DNA of 64,000 nt, from NCBI RefSeq assembly GCF_003732275.1, contig NZ_MOBM01000004.1:124001-188000 (forward strand), read 5' to 3'. Below are positions 1-8,781 of this stretch, piece by piece. Source of the stretch: Pseudomonas frederiksbergensis. Its GTDB lineage: Bacteria > Pseudomonadota > Gammaproteobacteria > Pseudomonadales > Pseudomonadaceae. Below the pieces are notes generated by a model. That model searched no databases. It worked only from the letters and a program-made list of their open reading frames with translations, and was not told where the DNA came from. Made by a program: the position numbers and the translations under genes. Every line of letters starts with the position of its first letter. Position 1 is the stretch's first letter.

Positions 1-2
1 CG

Positions 3-581
3 TCCCTCGTGTCGTTCGCGCTGCACCGCATCAAGTTTCAGCCGGATTGGCGAGTGATCAGAAGCTTTGCCGTACCGATGGCTGTCGCCAACTTTTTTGC
101 CTCGCTCCATGCTGATGCATTCAGCGAAAACTTCATTCTGTTCGTCTTCGGACTGCTGGGGTTGATGTCGTTGTTGGTGACGTACCTGTTCCATAAACCG
201 GTGGCCCTGTTGTGCAACCATCAATCGCTGTCGTTGCCACTGATAGGGCTGGTGCTTGGCGTATTGTGCGGGCTGGTCGGGCAGGGCGGCGGGTTCATCT
301 ACCTGCCTGTACTGATCAGCTTGTTTGGTCTGCAGATAAAGCAGGCCATTTCGACCTCGGCGCTGATCGGTATCATCGGAGCAAGTGGGGCGTTATTCGG
401 CAGAGTGGGTTCAACCATGGATTTTCTCGGCTACACCGGTGAATTGGTACTGGGGATATTGGTGGGTGGTTTCCTCGGAGCCATGCTTTCTCATCGGCTG
501 GACTCGAGGCATCTGAAACAGGCGCTGAATGCTTTCGTTTTGCTGTGCTCGATCCAGCTCATGCTGCGCTTGCTTATTTGA
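3..581 (+). CDS. TSUP (TauE/SafE) family membrane permease, 5' end outside window
   Basis: C-terminal part of a sulfite/organosulfur exporter-type permease of the TSUP family, an inner-membrane protein. The reading frame is open to the left edge, so the gene starts upstream of the window. Several hydrophobic segments are visible. The glycine-rich stretch GLVGQGGGF, followed by a hydrophobic helix and AISTSALIG, is the TSUP repeat signature. It ends 73 bp before the desulfurase-like gene on the same strand, so it could share its transcript. TSUP members move sulfite, sulfonates or related anions, but the substrate cannot be read from the sequence. A sulfur role would fit the neighbouring cysteine-desulfurase-like gene, which is inference only. 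Confidence 0.8.
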   Translation, partial: SLVSFALHRIKFQPDWRVIRSFAVPMAVANFFASLHADAFSENFILFVFGLLGLMSLLVTYLFHKPVALLCNHQSLSLPLIGLVLGVLCGLVGQGGGFIYLPVLISLFGLQIKQAISTSALIGIIGASGALFGRVGSTMDFLGYTGELVLGILVGGFLGAMLSHRLDSRHLKQALNAFVLLCSIQLMLRLLI

Positions 582-654
582 CCTGTGAGTCTCTGTTCGC
601 ATTTTGCGAGCAGCATCCTGAATGACATAAAACAGAAAACTGGAAGTGTTTGAT

Positions 655-1851
655 ATGGATATTGCTGTGGATGCAGTTTATGCCGACGTCTGTGGTTCGG
701 CACCGGTTTCAATGGGTGTCAGCAACATGCTTCAGGCGTTGTTTTCGACCCGCCAATGCGCCAACCCCAATGCCAATCACGCCCTCGGCGTTCAGTTGCT
801 CGAACGAGTCGAACGGGCGCGTGGCAGCATCGCCAGCCTTTTGAAAGTGGACGCCGACTGCCTGATTTTCAACAGCGGCTCCAGTGAGGGCTGTACCCAG
901 GTGTTTCATAATTTTTTCGAACGCTACAAACATGAGCAACCCTTGGTGCTGTACTCAGCGATCGAACACTCCTGCACCCTGCAGAACATAAACCGCTACG
1001 GTCTGGAAGGCCTGCAAGTCATAGCGATCGGGCATCAAATGAACGGACTGCTCGACACTGAACAATTGGAGCAGTTGCTCCGTGCCCATGCAGGTCGCCC
1101 GACATTGGTTTGCGTTATGGCAGTGCATAACGAAACCGGCGTGATTCAACCGATCGAAGCAATCGCCCGACAAGTGAAGGCTGGGGGTGGTTTGCTGTTT
1201 TCGGACATGACCCAGGCCATCGGCAAAATCCCTGTGGATCTGCACGCATCCGGCGTTGATTTCGCCATTGCGTCAGGACACAAGTTCGGGGCGTTGCCCG
1301 GTGCCGGTTTTCTGTACGCCAGAAACCGCTACGGTTTGTCGCCATTAATTGTTGGCGGCGGCCAGGAAGGCGGGTTGCGCGGTGGTACTCAGAACTATCC
1401 GGGCATTCTTTCGATTGAAACCGCGTTGCAGGAGAAACAGCACAAGTACGGCAACGGTAAAGTCGCGGTACAACAGAGCCGGGAAACGTTTGAACGTACG
1501 CTGCAAGCGATGCTGGGCGAAGTGGTCGTGATCGGTCAGCAAGCACCGCGTGTACCTTGTGTGAGTTTTATTGCATTGCCGGGCGTCAATACAAAAAAAC
1601 TGCAGCGGGCCTTGAACACGCAGTCGATCTACATAACCGGTGGGTCGGCATGCTCGGACAAGACACTCAGCCTGTCCAACACGGTTACACAACTGGGATA
1701 TTCCGACCGGATCGCCGGGGCCACGGTGCGCATTTCCATCGACGAAGAACAGTGTCAATTCGCGTATGAGCGGATTCTGGAGGGTATCGCTCAAGCGCTG
1801 AAGCTGTCTTCGACTGTCTCGGCGGCTCACGCTGTGGCCCACGTGTTATGA
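655..1851 (+). CDS. Cysteine desulfurase-like class V aminotransferase (NifS/IscS type)
   Basis: PLP enzyme of about 398 residues, the usual NifS/IscS length. Visible landmarks are IEHSC near residue 105 (His stacking on PLP), VHNETG near 158-162, LFSDMTQ with the PLP-binding Asp near 184, SGHKFGALPG with the Schiff-base Lys near 210, and GGSACS near 329-334, where the Cys matches the sulfur-carrying Cys of IscS/NifS. The ATG at 655 is chosen over the GTG at 646 because a GGAAG ribosome site lies eight bases before it. The stop overlaps the next start in ATGA, so the two genes are translationally coupled. No IscU, IscR or Suf genes lie beside it, so it is unlikely to be the housekeeping Fe-S enzyme. 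A selenocysteine-lyase-type role is an alternative. Confidence 0.85.
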   Translation: MDIAVDAVYADVCGSAPVSMGVSNMLQALFSTRQCANPNANHALGVQLLERVERARGSIASLLKVDADCLIFNSGSSEGCTQVFHNFFERYKHEQPLVLYSAIEHSCTLQNINRYGLEGLQVIAIGHQMNGLLDTEQLEQLLRAHAGRPTLVCVMAVHNETGVIQPIEAIARQVKAGGGLLFSDMTQAIGKIPVDLHASGVDFAIASGHKFGALPGAGFLYARNRYGLSPLIVGGGQEGGLRGGTQNYPGILSIETALQEKQHKYGNGKVAVQQSRETFERTLQAMLGEVVVIGQQAPRVPCVSFIALPGVNTKKLQRALNTQSIYITGGSACSDKTLSLSNTVTQLGYSDRIAGATVRISIDEEQCQFAYERILEGIAQALKLSSTVSAAHAVAHVL

Positions 1852-2789
1852 GGGTGGTGACCTCAGGCTCGGCGTACCTGGACATCGACGCGTATGCCTG
1901 CTGCATTGCGTACGCCGAGCTGTTGAATCACCAAGGCGTTGATGCTCGGGCCGTCAGTAGCGCCCCGCGCAATGTCAGCATCTCCAGGACTGTGCTCGGA
2001 TGGCAATCATCTCTGGACGATTATCTGCCGAGAGCGGGTGATGAGTTCGTGTTGGTGGATGTCTCCGACTACCACTATTTCGACCCGGTGGTGGTTCTTG
2101 AACAGGTGGTGGAAGTCATTGACCATCACCCAGGCTTTGAAAACTATTGGGCGCAGAAGCTCGGATCTGCGGCAGACATCCTGCCGATCGGCGCAGCGGC
2201 GACTCTGATTTTTCAGCGTTGGGAAGCGATAGAGCTGTTGCCGCTAATCAGCGAAAAAAGTGCTGCGTTGCTGGCCACGGCAATTCTGGACAATACCCTG
2301 AATTTCACAGGGCAGTTGACCACCCAATCGGATATCCGGGCTTATGAAGTCCTCGCACGGCGGGCGAAACTGGAAGCGGACTGGCCCGAGCGGTACTTCT
2401 CCGAGTGTCAAGCCACTATCGAGTCAGACCTGATTGGTGCGTTGGCGGTTGATATGAAGCGGCTGAAAGCCGATAGCAACCTGCCGCAGGTTTTCGCGCA
2501 GATGGCGGTGTGGGATGCCAGTGCGCTGATTCGAACGCATCGTTCAACGATCGGTCACTGGCTGGCGGCGCAGGGTGGAGACTGGCTGTTGAACGTCATC
2601 AGCATCCGCGAGTGCAAAAGCTACTTTCTGGCTGAGCCCTTGGTCAGCCAACAAAAGTTGAGCCATTTGCTGTCGATCGAATGGCAGGCCGGAATGGCTG
2701 TGCTTGAGCGCTCGCTGCTACGTAAGGAACTGTTGAAGTTGGGGTTGGCCCGCATCTCCGTTGTGAGTAAACCGCCTCTGGTTTTGTAG
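1848..2789 (+). CDS. DHH family phosphoesterase, PPX1/class II pyrophosphatase-like
   Basis: A 313-residue protein of the DHH superfamily. Motif I is SGSAYLDID at residues 6-14, motif II is LVDVSD near 69-74, and the defining DHH triad is VIDHHPG near 90-96, followed by ATAILDNT. Family members hydrolyse pyrophosphate, short polyphosphate or nucleotides with Mn ions. Class II pyrophosphatases have a His in the first motif (GHxNPDTD), which here is Ser (GSAYLDID). This resembles the yeast exopolyphosphatase PPX1/prune branch more than PpaC. The start overlaps the stop of the desulfurase-like gene by four bases, so the two products are probably made in similar amounts and may act on the same compound. 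The substrate is unknown. Confidence 0.8.
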   Translation: MRVVTSGSAYLDIDAYACCIAYAELLNHQGVDARAVSSAPRNVSISRTVLGWQSSLDDYLPRAGDEFVLVDVSDYHYFDPVVVLEQVVEVIDHHPGFENYWAQKLGSAADILPIGAAATLIFQRWEAIELLPLISEKSAALLATAILDNTLNFTGQLTTQSDIRAYEVLARRAKLEADWPERYFSECQATIESDLIGALAVDMKRLKADSNLPQVFAQMAVWDASALIRTHRSTIGHWLAAQGGDWLLNVISIRECKSYFLAEPLVSQQKLSHLLSIEWQAGMAVLERSLLRKELLKLGLARISVVSKPPLVL

Positions 2790-2810
2790 CCACATCGAAG
2801 GGCTGCTTTT

Positions 2811-2996
2811 GGCCGATTGTGTTGAAAAAGTCGGCTTCGGTTTCCACAGCAGAAAAGTACGCGTCTGAGATTGAAATCCGTGTTTTGCGCAGAAGGTTCA
2901 GGACTTGGATTTGACGTAGCAGCGTGCAAAAAAGGCGCTTTTACCGCTCAACGCATGGGTAGGCGGGTCGGGTCGACTTTTTCAACACAATCGGCC
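2811..2996. mobile_element. Miniature inverted-repeat element, copy 1
   Basis: A 186-bp element bounded by perfect 23-bp terminal inverted repeats (2811-2833 and 2974-2996); the left one begins GGCCGATTGTGTTGAAAA. Its interior is about 85-90 percent identical by eye to the element at 7002-7186. It contains no credible gene; the short ORFs across it are translations of the repeat. The structure fits a non-autonomous (MITE-like) derivative of an IS. No clear target-site duplication is visible. Confidence 0.7.
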
Positions 2997-3252
2997 GATT
3001 TCTGCCTGTCGCCATCGTCAGCTTTGGGTCGTTCCAAGTCATACAGCCGCCAATCATCCGCCCCGTGAAAGGCTTCGTTGGAAACCTTTTCTGATAGCGC
3101 TGAAGGGCGCACGTGTCAGTAAGACGCATGCACGGGCTTTCCCTTATGGTTCTAACATCGTCGAAGATCAGCGCCATGGGCCGGCAGTGCCCAGGGCAGG
3201 ATGCCTTCCTAGCATTCACAAGTTCGGTGTGTGCTGCGGGCAAGATGAGGGC

Positions 3253-4386
3253 TTAGTTAACCATCACCTCGTCCAGTGCCTGCTCGAGGGTGCTGACCGT
3301 GCGCTCGATATTGTGCAGCTTTTCGAGTCCGAACAGACCGATGCGGAAGGTCTGGAAGTCGGCCGGCTCGTCGCATTGCAATGGCACTCCGGCGGCGATC
3401 TGTAGGCCGCAGTTGGCAAATTTCTTACCGCTCTTAATGTCGGCATCATCGGTGTAGCTCACCACTACGCCAGGGGCCTGAAAGCCGGCTGCGGCCACGC
3501 TTTTGATGCCTTTGCCGGTCAACATTGCGCGCACCCGATCGCCTAGAGCCTGTTGTTCGCCGCGGACCTTGTCGAAACCGTAGGCTTGCGTCTCTTTCAT
3601 CACTTCGTTAAATCGCGCGAGGGAATCGCTGGGCATGGTCGCATGGTAGGCATGTCCGCCCTGTTCGTAGGCCTGCATGATCTGAAGCCATTTTTTCAGG
3701 TCGCAGGCGAAGCTGCTGCTATGCGTCTGTTCGATGCGCTCGAGGGCCAAAGAACTGAGCATCACCAGGGCGCAGCAAGGGGAGGCGCTCCAGCCTTTCT
3801 GCGGTGCGCTGATCAGCAGGTCGACTGCGCATTTCTGCATATCAACCCAAAGCGTGCCTGAGGCGATGCAGTCCAGCACGAACAGGCCACCCACCGCATG
3901 CACGGCGTCGCCGACGGCCCGCAGGTACTCGTCGGGCAGGATAATCCCTGATGAGGTTTCAACGTGGGGGGCGAAGACAATCTGCGGCTTCTGCGCCTGA
4001 ATGGCTGCCAGCACTTCGTCCAGAGGGGGTGGGGCGTAGGCAGCCTGGCGACCAGTGTCGACCGGTCGGGCTTTCAGCACCGTGGTGGCCGCCGGGATGT
4101 TGCCCATCTCAAGGATCTGGCTCCAGCGATAACTGAACCAGCCGTTGCGTATCACCAGGCATTGCTGGTCGGTGGCAAACTGTCGCGCCACCGCTTCCAT
4201 GCCGAATGTGCCGCTGCCCGGGACCACCGCAAGAGCCTGGGCGTTGTAGACCTGTTTCAGGGTCCTGGAAATGTTCTTCATCACGCCTTGAAATGACTGC
4301 GACATGTGGTTGAGCGAGCGGTCGGTGTAGACCACTGAGTACTCGACCAGCCCCTCGGGATCGATACTGGGATATAGCTTTGACAT
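3253..4386 (-). CDS. Class V aminotransferase (alanine-glyoxylate/serine-pyruvate type)
   Basis: PLP-dependent enzyme of 377 residues. It has the class V fold signatures PGSGTFGMEA near 56-65, a PLP-binding Asp in VLDCIASGT near 172, and the Schiff-base Lys in SAPQKGWSASP near 197. Family members transfer amino groups between small amino acids and oxo-acids such as glyoxylate or phosphonoacetaldehyde. The start is supported by an AAGGAG ribosome site eight bases upstream. It stands alone, facing the DHH gene across the 2811-2996 element. No phosphonate or photorespiratory-type partners are adjacent, so the amino donor cannot be named. Confidence 0.8.
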   Translation of the reverse strand: MSKLYPSIDPEGLVEYSVVYTDRSLNHMSQSFQGVMKNISRTLKQVYNAQALAVVPGSGTFGMEAVARQFATDQQCLVIRNGWFSYRWSQILEMGNIPAATTVLKARPVDTGRQAAYAPPPLDEVLAAIQAQKPQIVFAPHVETSSGIILPDEYLRAVGDAVHAVGGLFVLDCIASGTLWVDMQKCAVDLLISAPQKGWSASPCCALVMLSSLALERIEQTHSSSFACDLKKWLQIMQAYEQGGHAYHATMPSDSLARFNEVMKETQAYGFDKVRGEQQALGDRVRAMLTGKGIKSVAAAGFQAPGVVVSYTDDADIKSGKKFANCGLQIAAGVPLQCDEPADFQTFRIGLFGLEKLHNIERTVSTLEQALDEVMVN

Positions 4387-4891
4387 GGGGTGACTCCTTT
4401 GGCAGAGATCTCAGTGGTATCGACCCTGCCCTAAGCCTTGGCAAATGACAAGATTGCTCGGGATTGAATTGCGACTTCTGTCGAACGGCTGGCATCATCA
4501 GGTCGATTACTGGACGTAGCAATGCTCGCAGGTGGGCTGCTGAGTTGTGGGAGGGTGGGCCTTAAAGGTTTTTACCTCCTTACGTTCGGTCGATAACGAC
4601 CAGTTACGAAGGGCAGCAGCCGACCCATAGCTGCCTTACAGCTTTCCCAAAAGCGGACATTCATTCCTGGATTCCGGCTAGGGGCTGGCTAAGTAGGGAG
4701 AACTGAGGGTTACACGGAAGGGAACCGCACTTGGGCTGCAAGTATGCGTCCAGCCAGCACCGTCTAGACGCACGACAGTGTTAGACGCAAAGTAGTCCCC
4801 ACCAAATTTTAGTGGGGGACTATCTTGGGGGAGAGTTGGCCTTGGCCGGTTCCTTAGCCGTTTGGCGAAGCCGAATATCCCCTGCTGGCCT
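4387..4891. other. Intergenic region without a recognisable gene
   Basis: 505 bp between two leftward genes. It should hold the promoter of the aminotransferase gene (near 4400-4560) and the 3' end of the NmrA-like gene's transcript. Apart from the hairpin at 4793-4822 and a short inverted CGTCTAGACG-type motif just before it, I see nothing supportable. The ORFs here have no family resemblance. Confidence 0.5.
4793..4822 (-). terminator. Stem-loop downstream of the NmrA-like gene
   Basis: TAGTCCCCAC and GTGGGGGACTA form a ten-pair stem with one bulged G around the loop CAAATTTTA. It lies 70 bp past the stop of the leftward NmrA-like gene. The T-run that follows on that strand is short, so it is a weak intrinsic terminator or an mRNA-stabilising hairpin. 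Confidence 0.45.
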
Positions 4892-5788
4892 TTAGCGCTG
4901 ACGCTGTGCCAGTTCGGCGATGACTCGTTCCAGCGGAGTTGTTCCTGCCCATTCTATCGCGCCGGGATCGCTCTTGATGTCGATATGCGAGCAATTGAGG
5001 CCACGGGTCATTTCGGTGAAACCAGCAAGGGCGGCCGTTGAGAAATGGGCATCCGCCAGCGCTTTGTGCCACTCAGCTTCCAGAAGGACTACCAAGTCGA
5101 CAGGCTTATCGAGCGTGGCGGAAACGATAGCGGCGATATCGTTCGGGGCATAGTCTTTGGGCCCCGAGAGTGTGACAACGGAGGTCCCCGTCCTTTCTTC
5201 CAGCAGCAAAGCAGCTGCGGTGCTGCCGACATCCACAGTCGCCACCATCGGGAGAGGGCGCTGTGGTGGTGCCAGAAACGTCGGCAGCGTGCCGCTGCGC
5301 ACGGCCTGTCCGACCATCGGCATCCAGTTCTCCATGAAATAAGCCGCGCGCAGGAAGATGGTCGAAACACCGGTTTCACCCAAACGCTGCTCGAACATGC
5401 GGTTCATCCTGATCCATCCAGTTCCGCGTTCACGGTCGGCACCCACCGAGGAAAGAGCCACAAGCCTGGGTACGTCCGCCGCAACCGCAGCGCGCGCCGT
5501 GGTATCGGCAATCAAGTATGCCCTCTCGAACAGATCTTCACGGTTGTAGTGCTGAGGGCTGACGACATAGGCTCCCTGGACCTGACTGAGCGCCTTGGTC
5601 ATAGAGGCTAGGTCTGTCAGATCGGCCACGGCAACCTCTGCGCCGCGTTGGGCCCACGGCCGACCCTTGACTGAGTCACGCACCACGACGCGCACTGGGT
5701 GGCCGGAACGCAAAAGCGCATCGGCAGCAGCGGCGCCAGTACGGCCGGTTACGCCGAACACAACGTAAGGGAGCGAGGAAGCAGTCAT
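4892..5788 (-). CDS. NmrA-like atypical short-chain dehydrogenase/reductase
   Basis: A 298-residue Rossmann protein with GVTGRTG at residues 12-18, the NAD(P)-binding loop of atypical SDRs. VVVRDSVKG follows, where Arg would contact NADP phosphate. There is no YxxxK catalytic pair in the usual place, as in NmrA, HSCARG and QorB-like redox sensors. It is transcribed divergently from the LysR gene at 5869, the common arrangement in which the LysR protein controls the reductase gene. Possible roles are quinone reduction or NADP(H) sensing; the sequence does not separate them. Confidence 0.8.
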   Translation of the reverse strand: MTASSLPYVVFGVTGRTGAAAADALLRSGHPVRVVVRDSVKGRPWAQRGAEVAVADLTDLASMTKALSQVQGAYVVSPQHYNREDLFERAYLIADTTARAAVAADVPRLVALSSVGADRERGTGWIRMNRMFEQRLGETGVSTIFLRAAYFMENWMPMVGQAVRSGTLPTFLAPPQRPLPMVATVDVGSTAAALLLEERTGTSVVTLSGPKDYAPNDIAAIVSATLDKPVDLVVLLEAEWHKALADAHFSTAALAGFTEMTRGLNCSHIDIKSDPGAIEWAGTTPLERVIAELAQRQR

Positions 5789-5868
5789 ACAAAAATCTCC
5801 TATTCAGATGAACCAGAATGGTGCATGGTTGCTCGGTATGCATCAATGACATGAAAGTAATAGTGAAA

Positions 5869-6789
5869 ATGCACCAAGTGGATTTATCTACAGTCGACCT
5901 CAACCTGTTAAAGCTGTTCGAAGCACTCGTTCGGGAGCGAAGTGTCACCCGGGCGGGCCTCCGATTGGGCTTGAGCCAACCGGCTGCCAGCCGCGCGCTG
6001 GGGCGACTGCGTACGATGTTGGGTGATCGCCTGGTGGTCCGCGGCAAGCTCGGGCTGGAACTGACGCCACGCGGTGAAACGCTGGCAGGTCCAGTGGCCA
6101 GGCTGCTGGACGATGCCCGAGGCATCGTCTCGCCTGCCGTCTTCGATCCCGCGTCTGCAACGGGTCGGATCACGATCGCCGCGCACGACCACCTGAGTCT
6201 GGTGGTCCTTGCCGGGTTGATCGCCCGCTTCGAGCGCCATGCCCCTGCGCTAAGTCTCCATATCGCGCAACCTGCTGGGGACAACGTGCGGCTTGTCGAG
6301 CAGGGGGGCGCAGATCTGGCACTGGGCATTTTCGAGGCACTGCCCGGCAGTCTCCATCGGCGCGGCCTTTACGCCGACAGCTTGGTGTGCGTGGTGAGGT
6401 CCGATCACCCCGGTGTGGCAGACGGACTCAGCTTGGAGCGTTATGTGACCTTGCGCCACGTTACCGTGACCATTTCCGGCGTGGGAGAGAGTGCGGTTGA
6501 CGTCGCCCTCTCGACACTGGGGCTCACTCGCCACGTCGCGCTGCGAGTTCCCCACTTTCTTGCTGGTGCGATGTTGGTGGCGGATAGCGACATGATTCTC
6601 ACGTTGCCAAGCCGTTTGGCGCGCCGACTTGCGGAAAGGCTCCCGCTCGTGCTCCTAGATCTGCCGCTACAAGTTGCTCCTTTGTCGCCAGCCATGATTT
6701 GGCACGAGCGCTTCCATGGCGACCCTGCCCATGTCTGGGTCAGGCAACAGCTTGTCGACGTCGTTGCGTCATTCAATACGGTCGGGTAA
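5869..6789 (+). CDS. LysR family transcriptional regulator
   Basis: N-terminal winged helix-turn-helix (DLNLLKLFEALVRERSVTRA, then SQPAASRALGRLR) and a C-terminal co-inducer domain, about 306 residues in all, typical for LysR. Upstream in-frame starts at 5818 and 5851 exist. The start at 5869 places DLNLL close to the N-terminus as in the family and leaves 80 bp for the divergent promoters; a start at 5818 would leave only 29 bp. None of the starts has a strong ribosome site. It most likely regulates the divergent NmrA-like gene. Confidence 0.85.
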   Translation: MHQVDLSTVDLNLLKLFEALVRERSVTRAGLRLGLSQPAASRALGRLRTMLGDRLVVRGKLGLELTPRGETLAGPVARLLDDARGIVSPAVFDPASATGRITIAAHDHLSLVVLAGLIARFERHAPALSLHIAQPAGDNVRLVEQGGADLALGIFEALPGSLHRRGLYADSLVCVVRSDHPGVADGLSLERYVTLRHVTVTISGVGESAVDVALSTLGLTRHVALRVPHFLAGAMLVADSDMILTLPSRLARRLAERLPLVLLDLPLQVAPLSPAMIWHERFHGDPAHVWVRQQLVDVVASFNTVG

Positions 6790-7001
6790 ATACCGCCGAC
6801 TTCATCCCACGTATACTCCGCGCTGCCGCCTAACCTCCTGAGACACCCCATGGTTACGCACCGTCGCGGCGATCTGCTGCCCAGCCGCTACTCGATCGCC
6901 GGCTTCCACGGCACCAGGCTGAACCGCACGCCGTCTTCGAGCATGGCATAACGTCAACCGGCAAGCATGATGCTGCGGCGCACACGCTGCCGTCAGCCAC
7001 C

Positions 7002-7186
7002 GGCTGATTTTGTTGAAAAAGTCGGCTTCGGTTTCCACGGTAGAAAAGCACGCGCCTGAGATTGAAATCTGTGTTTTGCGCAGAAGGTTCAGGGCTCAGA
7101 TTTGACGTAGCAGCGTGCGAAAAAGGCGTTTCACCGCTCAATGCATGGCTAGCCAAGCCGGGTCGACTTTTTCAACACAATCGGCC
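7002..7186. mobile_element. Miniature inverted-repeat element, copy 2
   Basis: Second copy of the element at 2811-2996, in the same orientation. The right terminal repeat (7164-7186) is identical to copy 1. The left one (7002-7024) differs at two positions. The interior is closely matched, including the shared block GTGTTTTGCGCAGAAGGTTC. It sits at the left edge of the ICE-derived remnant, directly before the decayed ATPase gene. The 212 bp between the LysR stop and this element hold no recognisable gene. Confidence 0.7.
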
Positions 7187-7363
7187 AAAAACGGCCAGTC
7201 GTCTAAAATCAAAGGTGGCACACATGCCTTCACTGCTTTGTAAGTACCAACCCTCAGCAATATCCGCATTTTCGCTTGCGCAAGCTGGTAGAAATCATCC
7301 TGAAACCTTACTTTGTGAACAAGCCTTCTCGAGTAACGAGCACGACCTTTTGATCTGTTCTAA

Positions 7364-8781
7364 GTGCGTCAGTCGACGAGGGAGTTCTTTCGTCTCCAAA
7401 GCGCTAGCCTTTCACTCGTTGATGCCAGGGATGCCCTTATGCAAGCTGCTCCTCCGACGCAAACCGAAAATTTGGATTTAGAGAACTGCACACTAGATCA
7501 AATCGTTGATGTGCTTTGTGCCGGCAACCCGATTAATCTCCCCAGGGCGCCGGCACATTTGCTCTAGACCTTGAAGACGCTCGCCTTGCAATGCAATTTT
7601 ATGCACGTCGGCGCGATCTCTGGGCCCCGGCAAAATTAGTTTCAGCTAGTGAGGTCGATCAACTTCTCGATGCCATTGGCGAGCCGCAACCGCATGTAAC
7701 GCGTAGCCATACAGCAAATGCTGGTGCTTCACGTCCTTGTTGGCGAATTCAGGAGTTTAGAGCCCATCGCTTTGCAGGGCTTCAGCGTCACTGCGACTCG
7801 GCCGGTAAAGCACCTGAGGTTTTGACCCTTCGACTTGACCGTGACGTTACCTGCATCTGGGGGTTCAACGGCGCCGGTAAATCTGCATTGCAGAGTGCAA
7901 TCATGTGGTGCCTAACTGGTAAGGCACACCGTTCTCAACACAAGCCATCTGAAGTACACAATCCAATCACTGTCGACGTAATTTCAGTAAACGGCGAAAG
8001 TGGCAGCAATAGCAGTTTCACTCTACCCGTGATCGTCCCATTACCTTCGGCGTCAGATCTTTCGATTTTAGGCGATCGCCCCGCATGTGACACATGGGTG
8101 GAACTGGATCTGCGGGATCAAGATGGAAACAACGTGACCGTCCGGCGCGAGTTGAAGCGAACCCCCAAAGGGGCTGTTTCCGTGAGCGTAAGTGGCTTAG
8201 ACGATCTGGGCCTGCCACAGTGGGCAGTCGAAGCCGGCACGTTAATGCCTGCCATCGCTGCAAATATGCGCTTCGATGAGAAAACAAGTTTTGCCGAAGC
8301 AATCGCTCAACTAACAGGTTTACGACCATTGCAGGATCTGGGCATGCGTTTGCCACGCCTCGTCCGACGTTTGGAAAAGGACGACACTGACACTGCCACG
8401 GATGCCAAAGATACTGCTCGTAATCATTTCATAGACAGCAAAGGTTCGTTTCTTGATGCTTGGCGTGTACAGAGTGAAACGCTTGGCCCTGAACCAGATT
8501 TACTGACCCCCGACAAGTCTAGCCCTGAACTAAATTGCAGAAGTTCGATCGCTGTCGTCCGTGAGAAGCTCGTCCAGCATCAAGCAAGTGGTCTGACGGA
8601 TATTGAGACGATTCTTGGAAGCACTATCTCACTGTCAACGCCCGAGCGTAGTCAGGCCCTACTCAGCCAGCTCGCTTTGGCAAGAGAGCAATTGAGCGGC
8701 GCTGCTCTGAAAGGGCTTCCCTCTCTTCGTACCATTCAGCAGATCAAAGAAAACAGGGAATGCCACTCTCGTTCGGATTTT
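7364..8781 (+). pseudogene. Decayed AAA/SMC-type ATPase gene, frameshifted and 3'-truncated
   Basis: The longest intact part begins at the ATG at 7591. It encodes an ATP-binding domain preceded by IQEFRAHRFAGLQ (the family's N-terminal strand) and with Walker A GFNGAGKSA at residues 91-99, as in SMC/RecF-like ATPases of mobile and defence loci. The preceding frame (7364-7567) ends in DQIVDVLCAGNPINLP, and the following frame opens at 7537 with QGAGTFALDLEDARLA. The protein reads naturally across both frames, so I infer a frameshift near 7535-7555. After about residue 397 the frame is merely the antisense of the gene ending at 8782, so Walker B and the C-terminal half are missing. Base composition is more AT-rich than in the flanks. 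Confidence 0.65.

Noticed and set aside
2941..3243. A 100-codon leftward frame between the inverted-repeat element and the aminotransferase
   Set aside because: Half of it lies in the element and the remainder has no support from a ribosome site, family or neighbouring context.
7062..7481. A 139-codon frame starting inside the inverted-repeat element
   Set aside because: Its first third is the translation of the repeat itself, as in the equivalent frame at 2871-3068, and the rest lacks family resemblance. It is not treated as a gene, though part may be shifted ATPase sequence.
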